5,650 nucleotides of DNA from positions 1 through 5,650 of the forward strand of contig JAGVEK010000528.1 of NCBI GenBank assembly GCA_020058315.1, in the 5' to 3' direction. The stretch is from Candidatus Zixiibacteriota bacterium. Lineage in GTDB: Bacteria; Zixibacteria; MSB-5A5; WJJR01. The translations under genes and the position numbers were made by a program. The notes under the pieces are model-generated. The model saw only the letters and a program-made list of their open reading frames with translations. It was not told the DNA's origin and searched no databases. Position 1 is the first letter of the stretch, and each line of letters begins with the position of its first letter. This document shows positions 5,562 to 5,650 of this stretch, piece by piece.

Positions 5562-5650
5562 ATGAGACAACTGTACGGCATAAAGCTGGGAATGACCCGA
5601 ATCTTCACCGAAAGCGGTGAAGCAATCGGGGTGACCGTGGTTGAGGCAAA
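5562..5650 (+). CDS. rplC: 50S ribosomal protein L3, N-terminal part (cut by window end)
   Basis: The first 29 codons are visible: the start reads MRQLYGIKLGMTRIFTESGE and continues AIGVTVVEA. This matches the L3 N-terminus (compare GLVGKKVGMTRIFTEDG in E. coli), including the hallmark GMTRIF. L3 is an early-assembling 50S protein whose long loop reaches the peptidyl-transferase centre; that part lies outside the window. It starts with ATG 17 nt after the rpsJ stop, consistent with co-transcription. The SD is weak: only GAGA (5557-5560) lies near, so translational coupling to rpsJ is plausible. Confidence 0.95.
   Translation, partial: MRQLYGIKLGMTRIFTESGEAIGVTVVEA

Noticed and set aside
1..5650. 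Search for mobile elements, CRISPR arrays, tRNA/rRNA genes, resistance mutations or a novel gene system
   Set aside because: All coding space is filled by intact housekeeping genes; no repeat arrays, transposase-like frames, cloverleaf-like sequences or altered resistance-determining residues in S12 were seen.

Overview
This window is a stretch of bacterial core information-processing genes, all on the + strand: the 3' part of rpoC (RNA polymerase beta'), then rpsL (S12), rpsG (S7), fusA (EF-G), rpsJ (S10) and the first 29 codons of rplC (L3). It is the junction of the rpoBC, str and S10 operons. I found no mobile element, CRISPR array, tRNA, rRNA or accessory gene, and no undescribed protein system. 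What is not routine lies in the spacers and in the start codons.

Organism: a moderately GC-rich bacterium. The beta' trigger loop carries a large insertion like SI3 of E. coli, which points to a Gram-negative-type lineage. tuf is absent between fusA and rpsJ, which resembles the Bacteroidota/Chlorobiota (FCB) arrangement, where tuf lies upstream of secE. Recognisable sigma70-type promoters and Shine-Dalgarno (SD) sequences argue against a typical Bacteroidota member. A deep-branching or candidate phylum related to FCB is a guess only.

Layout: rpoC ends at 1657. A 109-nt spacer holds a good sigma70-like promoter (1685-1713) and a leader hairpin before rpsL, which starts with TTG at 1767. A 59-nt spacer with a very GC-rich hairpin separates rpsL from rpsG. 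A 273-nt spacer precedes fusA. It contains direct repeats phased at 21 bp, a 12-nt palindrome and two terminator-like hairpins, the second ending in a T-rich run that abuts the likely GTG start of fusA at 2945. A 191-nt spacer after fusA contains a hairpin, a palindrome, a promoter candidate and a leader whose stem overlaps the SD of rpsJ (TTG start at 5233). rplC follows 17 nt after rpsJ.

Together the genes supply the transcription enzyme (beta'), two small-subunit proteins for the decoding centre and head (S12, S7), the translocation GTPase (EF-G), S10 (also NusE, a transcription antitermination factor) and L3 of the peptidyl-transferase region. Each main spacer carries structure that could set the expression of the next gene separately. 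Those regulatory readings are inferred from inverted repeats and consensus matches seen by eye.
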